Source: Gemmatimonas sp. (lineage in GTDB: Bacteria > Gemmatimonadota > Gemmatimonadetes > Gemmatimonadales > Gemmatimonadaceae). From it: DNA of 38,198 nt. The stretch lies in contig JAJKIR010000101.1 of NCBI GenBank assembly GCA_021154325.1, forward strand, positions 1-38,198, read 5' to 3'. The notes beneath the pieces were generated by a model. It saw nothing but the letters and a program-made list of their open reading frames with translations, made no database searches and was not told the origin of the DNA. The translations under genes and the position numbers were made by a program. Shown piece after piece: positions 27,294-35,711 of this stretch. The stretch's first letter is position 1. Every line of letters begins with the position of its first letter.

Positions 27294-28352
27294 ATGGTAT
27301 CGTCGATCGATCGGGAGCTTCTCCGCCGGCTGCCGAAGGCGGAGCTGCACTGCCACCTCGATGGCTCGCTCAGGCCGTCGACACTCCTCGATCTCGCGGA
27401 CGAGTACGACGTCGCCCTGCCGCAGCGGACCGCGAGCGCGTTGCGCGACTACATGCGCGTCAGCGACGCGGCGAGCCTCGAGGACTACCTCGAGCGGTTC
27501 GACGTGACCCTCGCCGTCATGCAGACCGCCGACGCACTCGAGCGCATCTCGTACGAGCTCGCCGAAGACGCGGCGGCGGATGGTGTCCGCTACATCGAGG
27601 TCCGCTTCGCGCCGATCCTCAACGTCCGGCGCGGGCTCTCGTTAGGCGACGTGCTCGACGCCTCGCTTCGTGGACTCGAGCGCGCGTCGGCGAAACACCC
27701 GATCGTCGCGCGCGTGATCGTCACCGCGCTTCGGAACATGTCGCCGGAGCTCTCCCGGGAGCTCGCGAGCCTTGCCGTCGCCTATCGAGGCCGGGGAGTC
27801 GTGGGATTCGATCTCGCCGGGGGCGAGCGGGGACATCCCGCCGCGCAGCACGCCGGCGCGTTCCGCTATGCGCTGGAGCACGACCTTGCCTGCACCTGCC
27901 ACGCTGGCGAGGGTGACGACGCCAGTTCCGTGCGGCAGGCCATCCACGTGTGCGGCGCGAATCGGATCGGCCACGCCACGCGACTCATCGAGGACGAATC
28001 GCTCGCGCAGTACGTGAATGACCGCCGCATCCCGCTCGAGATCTGCCTGACGAGCAACGTCCAGACGCGCGCCACCGAACGCTACGAGACGCATCCGCTG
28101 CGACGATACTTCGACCGCGGCATGAACGTAGTACTCAATACCGATAATCGGCTCATGAGCGACACCACGCTCACCGATGAATACGAGCTCGCGGCGACTC
28201 ACCTTGGCTTCACCTTCCACGAGCTCTCAGAGATCGCGCGCAACGGCTTTGCCTCCGCGTTTCTCCCCTGGGAGGAGCGGCGGCAGTTGCTCGCGCAGGT
28301 CGAACGGGAGATCACCGCGCTCCGTGAGCAGCGTGATTGCCTCGATGCCTGA
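27294..28352 (+). CDS. add: Adenosine deaminase
   Basis: Zinc hydrolase of 352 residues converting adenosine to inosine. Metal and catalytic residues are visible: His19 and His21 in HCHLDGS, His203 and the catalytic Glu206 in CHAGEG, His227 in RIGHATRL and Asp284 in LNTDNRLMS. The usual second Asp of the TDD motif is Asn here, as in the actinobacterial-type adenosine deaminases that carry NTDNRLMS. It belongs to the salvage operon: 10 nt after the small gene and overlapping the PNP start. Deaminates the nucleoside that the exported nucleotidase would release from AMP. Confidence 0.93.
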   Translation: MVSSIDRELLRRLPKAELHCHLDGSLRPSTLLDLADEYDVALPQRTASALRDYMRVSDAASLEDYLERFDVTLAVMQTADALERISYELAEDAAADGVRYIEVRFAPILNVRRGLSLGDVLDASLRGLERASAKHPIVARVIVTALRNMSPELSRELASLAVAYRGRGVVGFDLAGGERGHPAAQHAGAFRYALEHDLACTCHAGEGDDASSVRQAIHVCGANRIGHATRLIEDESLAQYVNDRRIPLEICLTSNVQTRATERYETHPLRRYFDRGMNVVLNTDNRLMSDTTLTDEYELAATHLGFTFHELSEIARNGFASAFLPWEERRQLLAQVEREITALREQRDCLDA

Positions 28353-29175
28353 GCTGTTGCACGATGCCTCCGCGGCTCGCGCGGCTCTTGAGTACATCAG
28401 CGCCCGCCTCCGTACCGAGCCGCCCGTCGCGGCGATCATCCTCGGCTCCGGACTCGGCGGCCTGGCGAGCAGACTGACCGACGCCACGCGCGTGCCATTC
28501 GCCGAGATACCGGGCTTTCCACGGGCGACCGTCGCCGGACACGCCGGTGTGCTCATCGCCGGACGACTTGCCGGCCGCCCCGTACTCGCCCTCGCCGGCC
28601 GATTTCACATGTACGAGGGCCACGCCGCCGCTCTCGCCGCCTTTCCGACGCGGGTGCTCCACGCGTTAGGCGCGCGAACGCTCATCGTCTCCAACGCTGC
28701 CGGCGGGATCGGGCGATCGCTCACCCCAGGCGACCTGATGCTCATTCGCGATCACGTGAACTTCATGTTCCGGAACCCGCTGCTCGGCCCAAATGGCGCG
28801 GACGAGCCCCGCTTTCCCGACATGTCCGCGCCGTACGACGCACGGCTCGGCGAGATCGCCCGCGAAGTCGCGCGCGCGAACGGCATCGCGCTCGCCGAAG
28901 GAGTCTACTGCGGTCTCCTCGGCCCGACCTACGAGACGCCAGCCGAGGTGCGGATGCTCGCGTTCATGGGCGCCGACGCCGTTGGCATGTCGACTGTTCC
29001 GGAAGTCATCGTGGCCCGCGCGCTCGGTATGCGCGTGCTCGGCGTGAGCTGCGTAACGAACATGGCGTGCGGCCTAGCGACGCAGCCCATCACTCACGCC
29101 GAAGTCATTGAAACCACCGCGCACGCCGCCGCCGATTTCGAGCGGCTGATCACGGGGGTCGTGGAGAGACTTTAG
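28345..29175 (+). CDS. punA: Purine nucleoside phosphorylase (class I, trimeric type)
   Basis: Phosphorolyses inosine or guanosine to the base and ribose-1-phosphate. Hallmarks: ILGSGLGG phosphate loop, FPRATVAGHAG, GRFHMYEGH, SNAAGG, GLLGPTYETPAE and VGMSTVPEV with the purine-binding ASN region CVTNMACG. ATG 28345 gives 276 residues, the normal length, overlapping the add stop by 8 nt; in-frame GTGs at 28324 and 28333 are alternatives without a better ribosome binding site. It consumes phosphate and acts directly after Add. Last gene of this operon. Confidence 0.93.
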   Translation: MPELLHDASAARAALEYISARLRTEPPVAAIILGSGLGGLASRLTDATRVPFAEIPGFPRATVAGHAGVLIAGRLAGRPVLALAGRFHMYEGHAAALAAFPTRVLHALGARTLIVSNAAGGIGRSLTPGDLMLIRDHVNFMFRNPLLGPNGADEPRFPDMSAPYDARLGEIAREVARANGIALAEGVYCGLLGPTYETPAEVRMLAFMGADAVGMSTVPEVIVARALGMRVLGVSCVTNMACGLATQPITHAEVIETTAHAAADFERLITGVVERL

Positions 29176-29181
29176 GCGGGC

Positions 29182-29243
29182 AGAGAGTAGAGAGTAGAGA
29201 GTGAACGGCACACTCTCTACTCACCACTCTCTGCTCTCTGCTC
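29182..29243. repeat. Heptad inverted repeat (GTAGAGA / TCTCTAC) between convergent genes
   Basis: GTAGAGA-type units (29182-29203) face CACTCTCTACTCACCACTCT-type units (29211-29243). The inner arms GTAGAGAGTG (29194-29203) and CACTCTCTAC (29211-29220) pair perfectly over a 7-nt loop. It fills the gap between the punA and M48 stop codons. Confidence 0.8.
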
Positions 29244-30048
29244 AGTGCCCACTCCGCGTCGGCGGCGGCGCCGGCAGCGACTGGACCCGTTGCTTGAACT
29301 CGAGGAACCGCGGTGAGTTGTAGGTCAGCGTTCGCATGATCGCCGGATCGATCTTGTCGATGATCCGCTGCGTGTCGGCGATGCGGCTCTCCTCGGTGGG
29401 GTGTGTTCCGAACCAGAGCTCCACGGCACTGGGGTCGGCCTGCCGCTCGTCGAGGAGAATCTGGAACATCTCCGGAATTCCCTTCGGGCTGATCCCGGCC
29501 CGAACGACGTTGTCTATCCCTACTTCGTCCGCCTGCGTCTCGTCGTCCCGACTGAACTTGGCGAAGATCGCCCCGCCGGCCACGTTGATCGCGGCGCCCG
29601 CGATCTGGCTGTTGCACACGTTGAGCAGCACGCAGCCGAGCGTCACGCCGATCTGCGCGCCCTGCTGCTGCTGCATCTGCTTGATCGAGTGCCGCTTCAC
29701 GACATGCCCGATTTCGTGACCCAGGACTCCCGCCAGCTCGCTGAGATTCCTTGCGCGGTCGATCAGCCCACGATTGACGTAGATGTACCCGCCCGGCACA
29801 GCGAACGCGTTCACCTCCGAGCTGTTCACCACGAAGAACTGCCACGGCAGGTCGCCGCGCGCGGTCAGCCGCGCAATCGAGTCGCCGAGGACGTTGATGT
29901 ACCGATTCACCTCGGGATCCTGGACGATCGGCAGCTGCGCGTTGATCTGCTGCATGTACTGCGTCCCGAGCTCCACCTCCTGCTGCGTCGATACGCCGCA
30001 GCCTGCGATGGTGACGGCCAGCAGCCCGCCGGCTAAGATTCGTCTCAT
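29242..30048 (-). CDS. M48-family zinc metalloprotease, lipoprotein
   Basis: Envelope metallopeptidase of 268 residues related to BepA/LoiP/YcaL. The N-terminal signal ends in a lipobox (LLAVTIAGC), so it is probably lipid-anchored at Cys17. The zinc motif is HEIGHVVKRH, with the downstream Glu ligand in DDETQADEVG. A single-domain peptidase without the TPR repeats of BepA. The ATG at 30048 is chosen because it places the signal peptide at the N terminus; the open frame extends 222 nt further upstream, into the divergent TrmH gene. Probably in outer-membrane protein quality control. Convergent with punA and divergent from the TrmH gene. Confidence 0.93.
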   Translation of the reverse strand: MRRILAGGLLAVTIAGCGVSTQQEVELGTQYMQQINAQLPIVQDPEVNRYINVLGDSIARLTARGDLPWQFFVVNSSEVNAFAVPGGYIYVNRGLIDRARNLSELAGVLGHEIGHVVKRHSIKQMQQQQGAQIGVTLGCVLLNVCNSQIAGAAINVAGGAIFAKFSRDDETQADEVGIDNVVRAGISPKGIPEMFQILLDERQADPSAVELWFGTHPTEESRIADTQRIIDKIDPAIMRTLTYNSPRFLEFKQRVQSLPAPPPTRSGH

Positions 30049-30140
30049 TGTCCTACCCGTGCTCGTAGTTAGGCTCGCCAAAAGCAAACTCTGGTCCGTA
30101 TCACACTTCAAGGTACCATCCCCGCCCTGGTCCCCGTTCC

Positions 30141-30917
30141 GTGCGCGTTCTCTCGGTAGCGCGAGACCTCCAGCGCCGGCAGGCGCGCGAGCGCCAGGGT
30201 CTGTTCGTCGCTGAGGGCGCTCGCGCGGTTCACGACCTCCTCCGTTCCCCGCTCGTGATTCGGGCCGCACTCACGATCGCGAACCCCGAGCTTCCACGAA
30301 CCCGTGAGCTCGTGGCCGCCCTCCACGACCGTGGCATTCCAGTGCAGGAGGTAACGCCCGCGGAATTCGCCTCCGCTGCCGACACCGATAGTCCACAAGG
30401 GCTGCTCGCAATCGCGGAAATACCTCACCGCCACCTCTCGGCGGTTGCCTTCGATGACGGGCTACCGGTTCGCGTCATCGTTCTCGACGCCGTTCAGGAT
30501 CCAGGGAACGTCGGCACCATCGTCCGGACTGCGGCGGCCCTGGGAGCGGCCGTAACGGTGAGCCTGCCGGGAACCGTTGACCTCTGGAACGCCAAAGTCG
30601 TCCGTAGCTCGATGGGGGCTCTCTTTCATGCCCCCGCACTTGCTTGTACCTGGGCTGAGTTCGACGCGTTCCGTTCACGAAATGGCGTCGAGCTCTGGGG
30701 AGCGGAGGCGGGCGGGGAGCCGCTCTCGCTCGTGACGCGGGACCGCTCGACGATTCCTCATCGCCTGGCGGTCGCGGTAGGGAACGAAGGAAGCGGTCTG
30801 TCCGCGCAGACGCGACAGGCCGCGGGCAGGCTGGTGGCGGTGGAGATCGGGCCGGACGTCGAATCGCTCAATGTGGCAGTGGCGACCGGCATCATGCTTT
30901 ATGAGCTACGACGATGA
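30141..30917 (+). CDS. TrmH/SpoU-family RNA 2'-O-methyltransferase
   Basis: SPOUT-fold SAM-dependent methyltransferase of 258 residues for a ribose 2'-OH in tRNA or 23S rRNA; the target cannot be assigned. The N-terminal part is the small RNA-binding substrate domain (RQGLFVAEGARAVHDLL). The catalytic domain has motif 1 LDAVQDPGNVGTIVRTAAA, motif 2 AVGNEGSGLS and motif 3 SLNVAVATGIMLYE. GTG start at 30141. The stop overlaps the prepilin peptidase ATG as ATGA, so the two are coupled. Confidence 0.92.
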   Translation: MRVLSVARDLQRRQARERQGLFVAEGARAVHDLLRSPLVIRAALTIANPELPRTRELVAALHDRGIPVQEVTPAEFASAADTDSPQGLLAIAEIPHRHLSAVAFDDGLPVRVIVLDAVQDPGNVGTIVRTAAALGAAVTVSLPGTVDLWNAKVVRSSMGALFHAPALACTWAEFDAFRSRNGVELWGAEAGGEPLSLVTRDRSTIPHRLAVAVGNEGSGLSAQTRQAAGRLVAVEIGPDVESLNVAVATGIMLYELRR

Positions 30918-31765
30918 TTGCTATTGATCCCCTATTTGCACCGTTCTTCGCCTTTCTCTTCGGCGCGTGCATCGGTTCGTTCCTGAACGTCTGCATTGCG
31001 CGCTGGCCGCGCGAGCAGTCGGTGGTCCGGCCCAGATCTCGCTGCCCGAAATGCGGACATCAGCTCGCATGGTTCGAGAACATTCCACTCGCGAGCTGGG
31101 TCGCCCTGCGCGCCCGCTGCCGATGCTGCACAGAGAGCATCTCCGCGATGTACCCCGCGATCGAGCTCCTCGTCGCACTCGGGTGGCTTGGCGCGGTGCT
31201 CGTCTACGGGCCAACGTTCACGGCAGTGCGAGTTGCCGTCTTTGGCACCGTGCTGCTCGGCGTCGCGATGACGGACCTGCAGACCTATCTCATCCCCGAC
31301 GGATTCACGCTTTTCGGGCTCGGGTGGACGCTCCTCACCGCGATTCTCGCATTTTTCCTCGGGCAGTCCTCCCTCTTCGCGGGACCCTACGAAGCCCTGA
31401 TCGGTGCCTGTGCAGGCGCTGGGATGATCGCAATCGTCGGATGGCTTGGTGAGGTCGCGCTCAAGCGCGAGGCGATGGGACTCGGTGATGTCACGCTCAT
31501 GGCGTTCATTGGCGGAGCTTTGGGTCCTCAGCGCGCGATCATGACGGTGTTCGTCGCCTCCGCGATCGGTGCTGTCACTTTCCTCGCTGTGGTGTATCCA
31601 ATCACGTGGCTGCGCCGTACGCATTCTCGCGACCAGACCGAGCTCGCGCTCGGCGGCGCACCATTCGCGGCGCCCCTCGTTCCATTCGGCGTCTTCCTTG
31701 CGCCGGCTGCGATGCTGACGTTGCTTTGGGGAGAGACCTGGCTGGGATGGCTTTTAGGTAGCTAG
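30914..31765 (+). CDS. pilD: Prepilin peptidase (PilD/GspO-type, A24 family)
   Basis: Polytopic membrane aspartic peptidase of 283 residues that cleaves and usually N-methylates type IV prepilins and type II pseudopilins. The N-terminal methylase domain has GSFLNVCI and the two CxxC pairs (CPKC and CRCC), so methylation is likely retained. Catalytic Asp121 is in TDLQTYLIPD and Asp192 in GLGDVTL. About eight TM segments. It is the natural partner of the GspE/PilB-type ATPase at the other end of the window. ATGA overlap with the methyltransferase. Confidence 0.93.
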   Translation: MIAIDPLFAPFFAFLFGACIGSFLNVCIARWPREQSVVRPRSRCPKCGHQLAWFENIPLASWVALRARCRCCTESISAMYPAIELLVALGWLGAVLVYGPTFTAVRVAVFGTVLLGVAMTDLQTYLIPDGFTLFGLGWTLLTAILAFFLGQSSLFAGPYEALIGACAGAGMIAIVGWLGEVALKREAMGLGDVTLMAFIGGALGPQRAIMTVFVASAIGAVTFLAVVYPITWLRRTHSRDQTELALGGAPFAAPLVPFGVFLAPAAMLTLLWGETWLGWLLGS

Positions 31766-31778
31766 GGCCCATCGAGAC

Positions 31779-31849
31779 GTCATCCTGAGGAGCGCAGCGA
31801 CGAAGGATCTGCTCGATTCGGCTAGATCCTTCGCTGCGCTCAGGATGAC
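31779..31849. repeat. Dispersed inverted-repeat element, full copy
   Basis: An arm beginning GTCATCCTGAGGAGCGCAGC (31779-31810) and an arm beginning AGATCCTTCGCTGCGCTCAG (31824-31849) are near-perfect reverse complements around a 13-nt loop; the left arm carries two small insertions. A half copy occurs at 9957-9982. It fills most of the 113-nt gap before the single-AAA gene and leaves no obvious separate promoter for it. Confidence 0.85.
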
Positions 31850-31878
31850 AATGGCCCGTTTCCCCAGACCCTCGCCTC

Positions 31879-33108
31879 GTGATTGGTGATTTCCTGCAGC
31901 CCGAAGGGGACGCGCTCAAGCGCTTTACCCGAGACCTGACTGCCGACGCGCGTGCCGGGCGTCTCGAGCCCGTCCGCTGCCGCGACGCCGAGGTCGATCG
32001 GGTGATTGACATCCTCCTTCGTCATGGGAAGAACAATCCGACGCTCGTGGGTCCTGCCGGCGTCGGAAAGACCGCGATTGCCGAGGGCCTCGCGCAGCGT
32101 ATCGCCGAAGGGCGCGTTCCACTCGTGCTGCGCAACGTGCGCCTCCTCTCCCTGGACCACGTGGGCCTCCTCGCCGGAACGACCTACCGTGGCCAGTACG
32201 AGCAGCGCATCACCGCCCTCGTCTCCGAGACTACCGCCGCGCGGAACGTCATCCTCTTCATCGACGAGCTGCACAATCTCATCGGGCAGGGGACTGCGCT
32301 CGGCGCCGCGATGGATGCCGCGAACATGCTCAAGCCCGCGCTCGTGCGCGGCGACTTCCGGGTCATCGGCGCGACCACGAATGAGGAGTACGAGCGCTGG
32401 ATCGTCGGCGACCCCGCGCTCGAACGGCGCTTCCAGAAGGTCGTCGTTCGCGAGCTCGGGACGGAAGAGGCGCTGGAGATCCTGCTCGCGCGGCGGGAGC
32501 GGCTCGAGCGTCATCACAACGTTCTCATTTCCGACGAAGCGCTGCGATCGTCGGTGACGCTCACCGACATGTTCGTCACCGACCGGATGCGGCCGGACAA
32601 GGCAATCGACGCGTTGGACGAGGCCTGTGCGCACATGCAGGCAGTCGCCGCCTACCCTCCGCGCGCCGAGGAGCTGATGAAGCGTCGGGCCTCGCTGCTC
32701 CGTCGTGAGGCGGCGGCCAACCGCGACCCGTCGACGGAGCGCCGCGGCGCCAGGCAGGAGAGCCCCGAGCCGGATGACGATCTCCCGCCGTCCGACAGTG
32801 GCAATGCCGATCCCGTCGAGCGCTTCGCGCAGGATGGCTTCGGGGCCCTCGAGCGCTTCGGCGCAGAGCTCGAGGCGCTGTTCATGGGACCACCACCGCG
32901 ACGGACCGCGCCTAACGCCACGGCCGAGCCCCAGACGCCCCCGGCACCAGCGGCCCCGCCCGCGACCGGCAGCTCGCCGGTGTCACTCACCGAGATCGAG
33001 GCGGAGCTGAGCCGGCTATTGATGGAGCACGGAATCGTCGTTCGCGGGCACGACATCGCCCGCGTCGTCAGTCTCATGTCCGGAAAGAGCGTGGTGTGGG
33101 CAGAGTAA
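31879..33108 (+). CDS. ClpA/ClpB/ClpC-related protein with a single (D1) AAA module
   Basis: 409 residues. It opens directly at the D1 module (ALKRFTRDLTADARAGRL, compare ALEKYGRDLT in ClpB/C) with no N-terminal ClpN domain. Walker A GPAGVGKT is at 58-65, pore-loop GTTYRGQYEQR, Walker B LFIDELHN (Asp129-Glu130), sensor 1 VIGATTNEEY and arginine-finger region LERRFQKV, all intact. The D1 lid follows (MRPDKAIDALDEAC). Residues about 285-365 are a charged then Pro/Ala-rich linker. The last 40 residues (GHDIARVVSLMSGKSVVW) resemble the stretch that in ClpB/ClpC leads into D2 (EDIAxVVSxWTGIPV), and then the protein stops: no D2 module and no ClpP-loop. GTG start. Its 3' end overlaps the next gene. 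Function unknown. Confidence 0.85.
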   Translation: MIGDFLQPEGDALKRFTRDLTADARAGRLEPVRCRDAEVDRVIDILLRHGKNNPTLVGPAGVGKTAIAEGLAQRIAEGRVPLVLRNVRLLSLDHVGLLAGTTYRGQYEQRITALVSETTAARNVILFIDELHNLIGQGTALGAAMDAANMLKPALVRGDFRVIGATTNEEYERWIVGDPALERRFQKVVVRELGTEEALEILLARRERLERHHNVLISDEALRSSVTLTDMFVTDRMRPDKAIDALDEACAHMQAVAAYPPRAEELMKRRASLLRREAAANRDPSTERRGARQESPEPDDDLPPSDSGNADPVERFAQDGFGALERFGAELEALFMGPPPRRTAPNATAEPQTPPAPAAPPATGSSPVSLTEIEAELSRLLMEHGIVVRGHDIARVVSLMSGKSVVWAE

Positions 33109-34358
33109 GCATCCGCCGCCTCGTGGTCGCGGCGGTGGTCATCACGGCCGCCTGTCGTCGCGAGGGGCCGGAGAAGGCGCAGCACGGACCGTACGCGGAT
33201 CGGGTCGCCGAGGATGTGCCGCTGATTGAGAAGTCCGTCGGGGTGTCATTCAAGCGTCCGCCGAAGCTCGAGGTCAAGTCGCGCGATCAGGTGCGCGCGT
33301 TCGTGCTTGCGCAGCTCGACGATTCCGCGACCCAGCGCGAGCTCGCCGGCAAAGAGGCTGCGTACAAGGTGCTCGGGTTGATTCCGGACACCATGAACGT
33401 GCGCAAGCTCTTCGTCGATCTGCTCACGGAGCAGATCCTCGGGATCTACGATCCCAAGACGAAGGTGCTCTACGTCATGAACGGCGCTCCCGACGAGATC
33501 GTCTCCATCACGATTTACCACGAGCTGGTGCACGCGCTGCAGGATCAGTACATCGATCTCGACTCGCTGCAGCGGCAAACCGGGGATGACGATCGCGTGC
33601 TCGCCGCTCAATCTGTCATCGAGGGCGAGGCCACCTACGAGCAGATGATATGGGCTCTGGGCGGCCGAAACGTTGCGACGCGATTGCCGGGCGGCCAGGA
33701 TCGCATGCGCGACATGATTCGGGAGTCGCAGGCGTCGCCGATCTTCAGTGCGGCACCGATGGTCATCCAGGAAGAGCTGCTCTTCCCCTACATCAACGGC
33801 CAGGACTTCGTCGGTCGCCTCAAGGAGCGCCGGCCCGGCACCCTGCCGTTCCGCGCCATGCCGCAGTCGACGGAGCAGGTGATGCACGACCGCGCGTACT
33901 TCGCGTCGGCGCCCGACCTGCCGGTGCGTGTCACGCTCCCGCCGCTCCCGAATCAGATCTACGCGAACACGCTCGGTGAGTTCGACACGCGACTCTTTCT
34001 CTTCGAGCATCTGCAGGATCAGCAGGTCGCTTCCCAGGGCGCGATTGGCTGGGGTGGCGACCGGTACGCCGTCGTGCGCACATCGAGCGGTCCCGGTCTC
34101 GTGTGGGTGAGCGTGTGGGACACTCCAGTGGACGCGGCGGAGTTCGTGGACGCACTCGGCCAGGCGACGCAGAAGCGCTATCGCATCACCGGTCCGGCGC
34201 TCGGCGCGGGCGGCGCACGCACGTATTCCGGCCGCGGACGGACGGTCGTGATCACGCCGCGTGAGATCGGGGGGAGGAACGTGGTGCTCGTCGTCGACGT
34301 GCCATCCAGCGCGTCGCCGCAGCTCCTCGATCTTGGACGCGTGACCATCGGCGGCTAG
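33096..34358 (+). CDS. Putative HExxH metallopeptidase lipoprotein
   Basis: 420 residues. The N terminus has Arg residues, a hydrophobic stretch and Cys20 in VVITAACRRE, a plausible lipoprotein signal. A gluzincin-like zinc site is visible: HELVHALQDQY followed about 30 residues later by VIEGEATYE, which could supply the third ligand. The rest carries conserved-looking blocks (GIYDPKTKVLYV, LLFPYINGQDFV) but no family I can name. GTG start, 13 nt inside the end of the single-AAA gene, so translation is probably coupled. Ends 9 nt before the DUF445 gene. Confidence 0.75.
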   Translation: MGRVSIRRLVVAAVVITAACRREGPEKAQHGPYADRVAEDVPLIEKSVGVSFKRPPKLEVKSRDQVRAFVLAQLDDSATQRELAGKEAAYKVLGLIPDTMNVRKLFVDLLTEQILGIYDPKTKVLYVMNGAPDEIVSITIYHELVHALQDQYIDLDSLQRQTGDDDRVLAAQSVIEGEATYEQMIWALGGRNVATRLPGGQDRMRDMIRESQASPIFSAAPMVIQEELLFPYINGQDFVGRLKERRPGTLPFRAMPQSTEQVMHDRAYFASAPDLPVRVTLPPLPNQIYANTLGEFDTRLFLFEHLQDQQVASQGAIGWGGDRYAVVRTSSGPGLVWVSVWDTPVDAAEFVDALGQATQKRYRITGPALGAGGARTYSGRGRTVVITPREIGGRNVVLVVDVPSSASPQLLDLGRVTIGG

Positions 34359-34367
34359 CCGGCACCC

Positions 34368-35618
34368 ATGCAACTGTTGCAGGACGAAGCCACCCGTCAG
34401 GCGCAGCTCGACCGCATGAAGCGGCGAGCGACGGCGCTGCTCGTCGCCGCGACGGTGATCTTTTTCGTCGCCCGGTTTTTCGAGTCGCGATTTCCATGGA
34501 TCGGGATCCTTCGCGCGACCGCCGAGGCGGCGATGGTCGGCGGTCTCGCGGACTGGTTTGCCGTCACGGCGCTCTTCCGCCACCCGTTAGGCATTCCGAT
34601 CCCGCATACCGCGATCGTGCCCGCGCGCAAGGATCGCGTCGGCCGTACGCTTGGGGCCTTCGTCCAGAAGAATTTCCTGACGCGCGAGGTCATCGCCAAT
34701 CGGCTGCGCAGCCTCGACGTCGCGACGCGACTCGGGCAGTGGCTCGCCAGCCCCGAGAATGTGCGTCAGATCGCTCAGCACACCGCCTCATCGCTCGCCT
34801 CAGCGGCGCAGCTCGTGCGCGACGAGGACGTCGAGGCATTCATCGATCGCAGCGTCGAGGAGCGCGTTCGGGCCGTCAAGGCCGCGCCCCTGCTGGGCCG
34901 GATGCTCTCCGTCATCACGGCGGACAACCGGCATCAGGAGCTGCTCAACGAAGCGATTCGGCTCGCGGCGGGCGCCGTCGAGGACAGCCGCGCCCTCATC
35001 CGGTTGCGCGTCGAAGAGGAGACGCCGTGGTGGGTGCCGAGCGCGATCGACGACAAGATCTACCGGAAGATCGTCTCGGCGATTGAGCGAACGCTCATCG
35101 AGGTACGTGACGACCCCGAACATCCGCTGCGCGAGCGATTCGACGGCGCGCTGCAGGACTTCATCGAGAAGCTGAACTACTCCCCGGCCGTCGCCGCGCG
35201 TATCGAGGCGCTGAAGGAGGAGGTGCTGCTCAGCGACACGGCGCGCAAGTTCTCATCCGGCCTCTGGGGCCGGGCGAAGACGGCGCTCGTGCGCTACGCC
35301 GAGGCGCCGGACGGGCTCGCGCCAGGTGCGATCGAGCGCGCGATCAACACGTTCGGGGAAGCGGTCGTCAAGGATCCGGATCTCCTGCACAAGGTCGACG
35401 AGTTCGTCGTCGACGTCGCGATGTTTCTCGTCGATCGCTATCAGAGCGAGGTCGCCGATCTCATCGCGCACACGGTGGCGTCGTGGGATCCGGACGTCAC
35501 GGCCCGGCGCGTGGAGCTCGCCATCGGCCGCGATCTGCAATTCATCCGCATCAACGGCACCGTCGTGGGCGGCCTCGCGGGTATGGCGATCTATCTGATC
35601 TCGAAGCTGATGCCCTAG
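34368..35618 (+). CDS. DUF445 family membrane protein
   Basis: 416 residues with a TM segment near the N terminus (ATALLVAATVIFFVARFF), the family signature GGLADWFAVTALFRHPLGIPIPHTAIVP just after it, a long helical central region, and a C-terminal TM (VVGGLAGMAIYLISKL). E. coli YjiN and Bacillus YheB belong to this family, whose function is not established. It is the last gene of the plus-strand run and ends against a heptad tract and a strong terminator. Confidence 0.9.
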   Translation: MQLLQDEATRQAQLDRMKRRATALLVAATVIFFVARFFESRFPWIGILRATAEAAMVGGLADWFAVTALFRHPLGIPIPHTAIVPARKDRVGRTLGAFVQKNFLTREVIANRLRSLDVATRLGQWLASPENVRQIAQHTASSLASAAQLVRDEDVEAFIDRSVEERVRAVKAAPLLGRMLSVITADNRHQELLNEAIRLAAGAVEDSRALIRLRVEEETPWWVPSAIDDKIYRKIVSAIERTLIEVRDDPEHPLRERFDGALQDFIEKLNYSPAVAARIEALKEEVLLSDTARKFSSGLWGRAKTALVRYAEAPDGLAPGAIERAINTFGEAVVKDPDLLHKVDEFVVDVAMFLVDRYQSEVADLIAHTVASWDPDVTARRVELAIGRDLQFIRINGTVVGGLAGMAIYLISKLMP

Positions 35619-35711
35619 CGAGTGGCGAGTGGCGAGTAGCGAGTAAAATGGAAAGGCCGGCGCGAAGCGCCGGCCTTCCGAATTCACCAACCACCCGCCA
35701 CTCACCACTCG
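35618..35711. repeat. Heptad repeats (GAGTGGC / CCACTC) flanking a terminator at a convergent junction
   Basis: GAGTGGC-type units (35618-35644) follow the DUF445 stop, and CACCACTC/ACCAACC-type units (35684-35711) run up to the stop codon of the second lon. A GC hairpin lies between them. The left arm shares its heptad with the locus at 2222-2280. Confidence 0.75.
35653..35677. terminator. Bidirectional rho-independent terminator
   Basis: Perfect 11-bp stem, AAGGCCGGCGC (35653-35663) with GCGCCGGCCTT (35667-35677), loop 3 nt. On the minus strand it is followed by TCCATTTTAC, serving the second lon. On the plus strand the tail is weaker (CCGAATTC). Confidence 0.85.
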
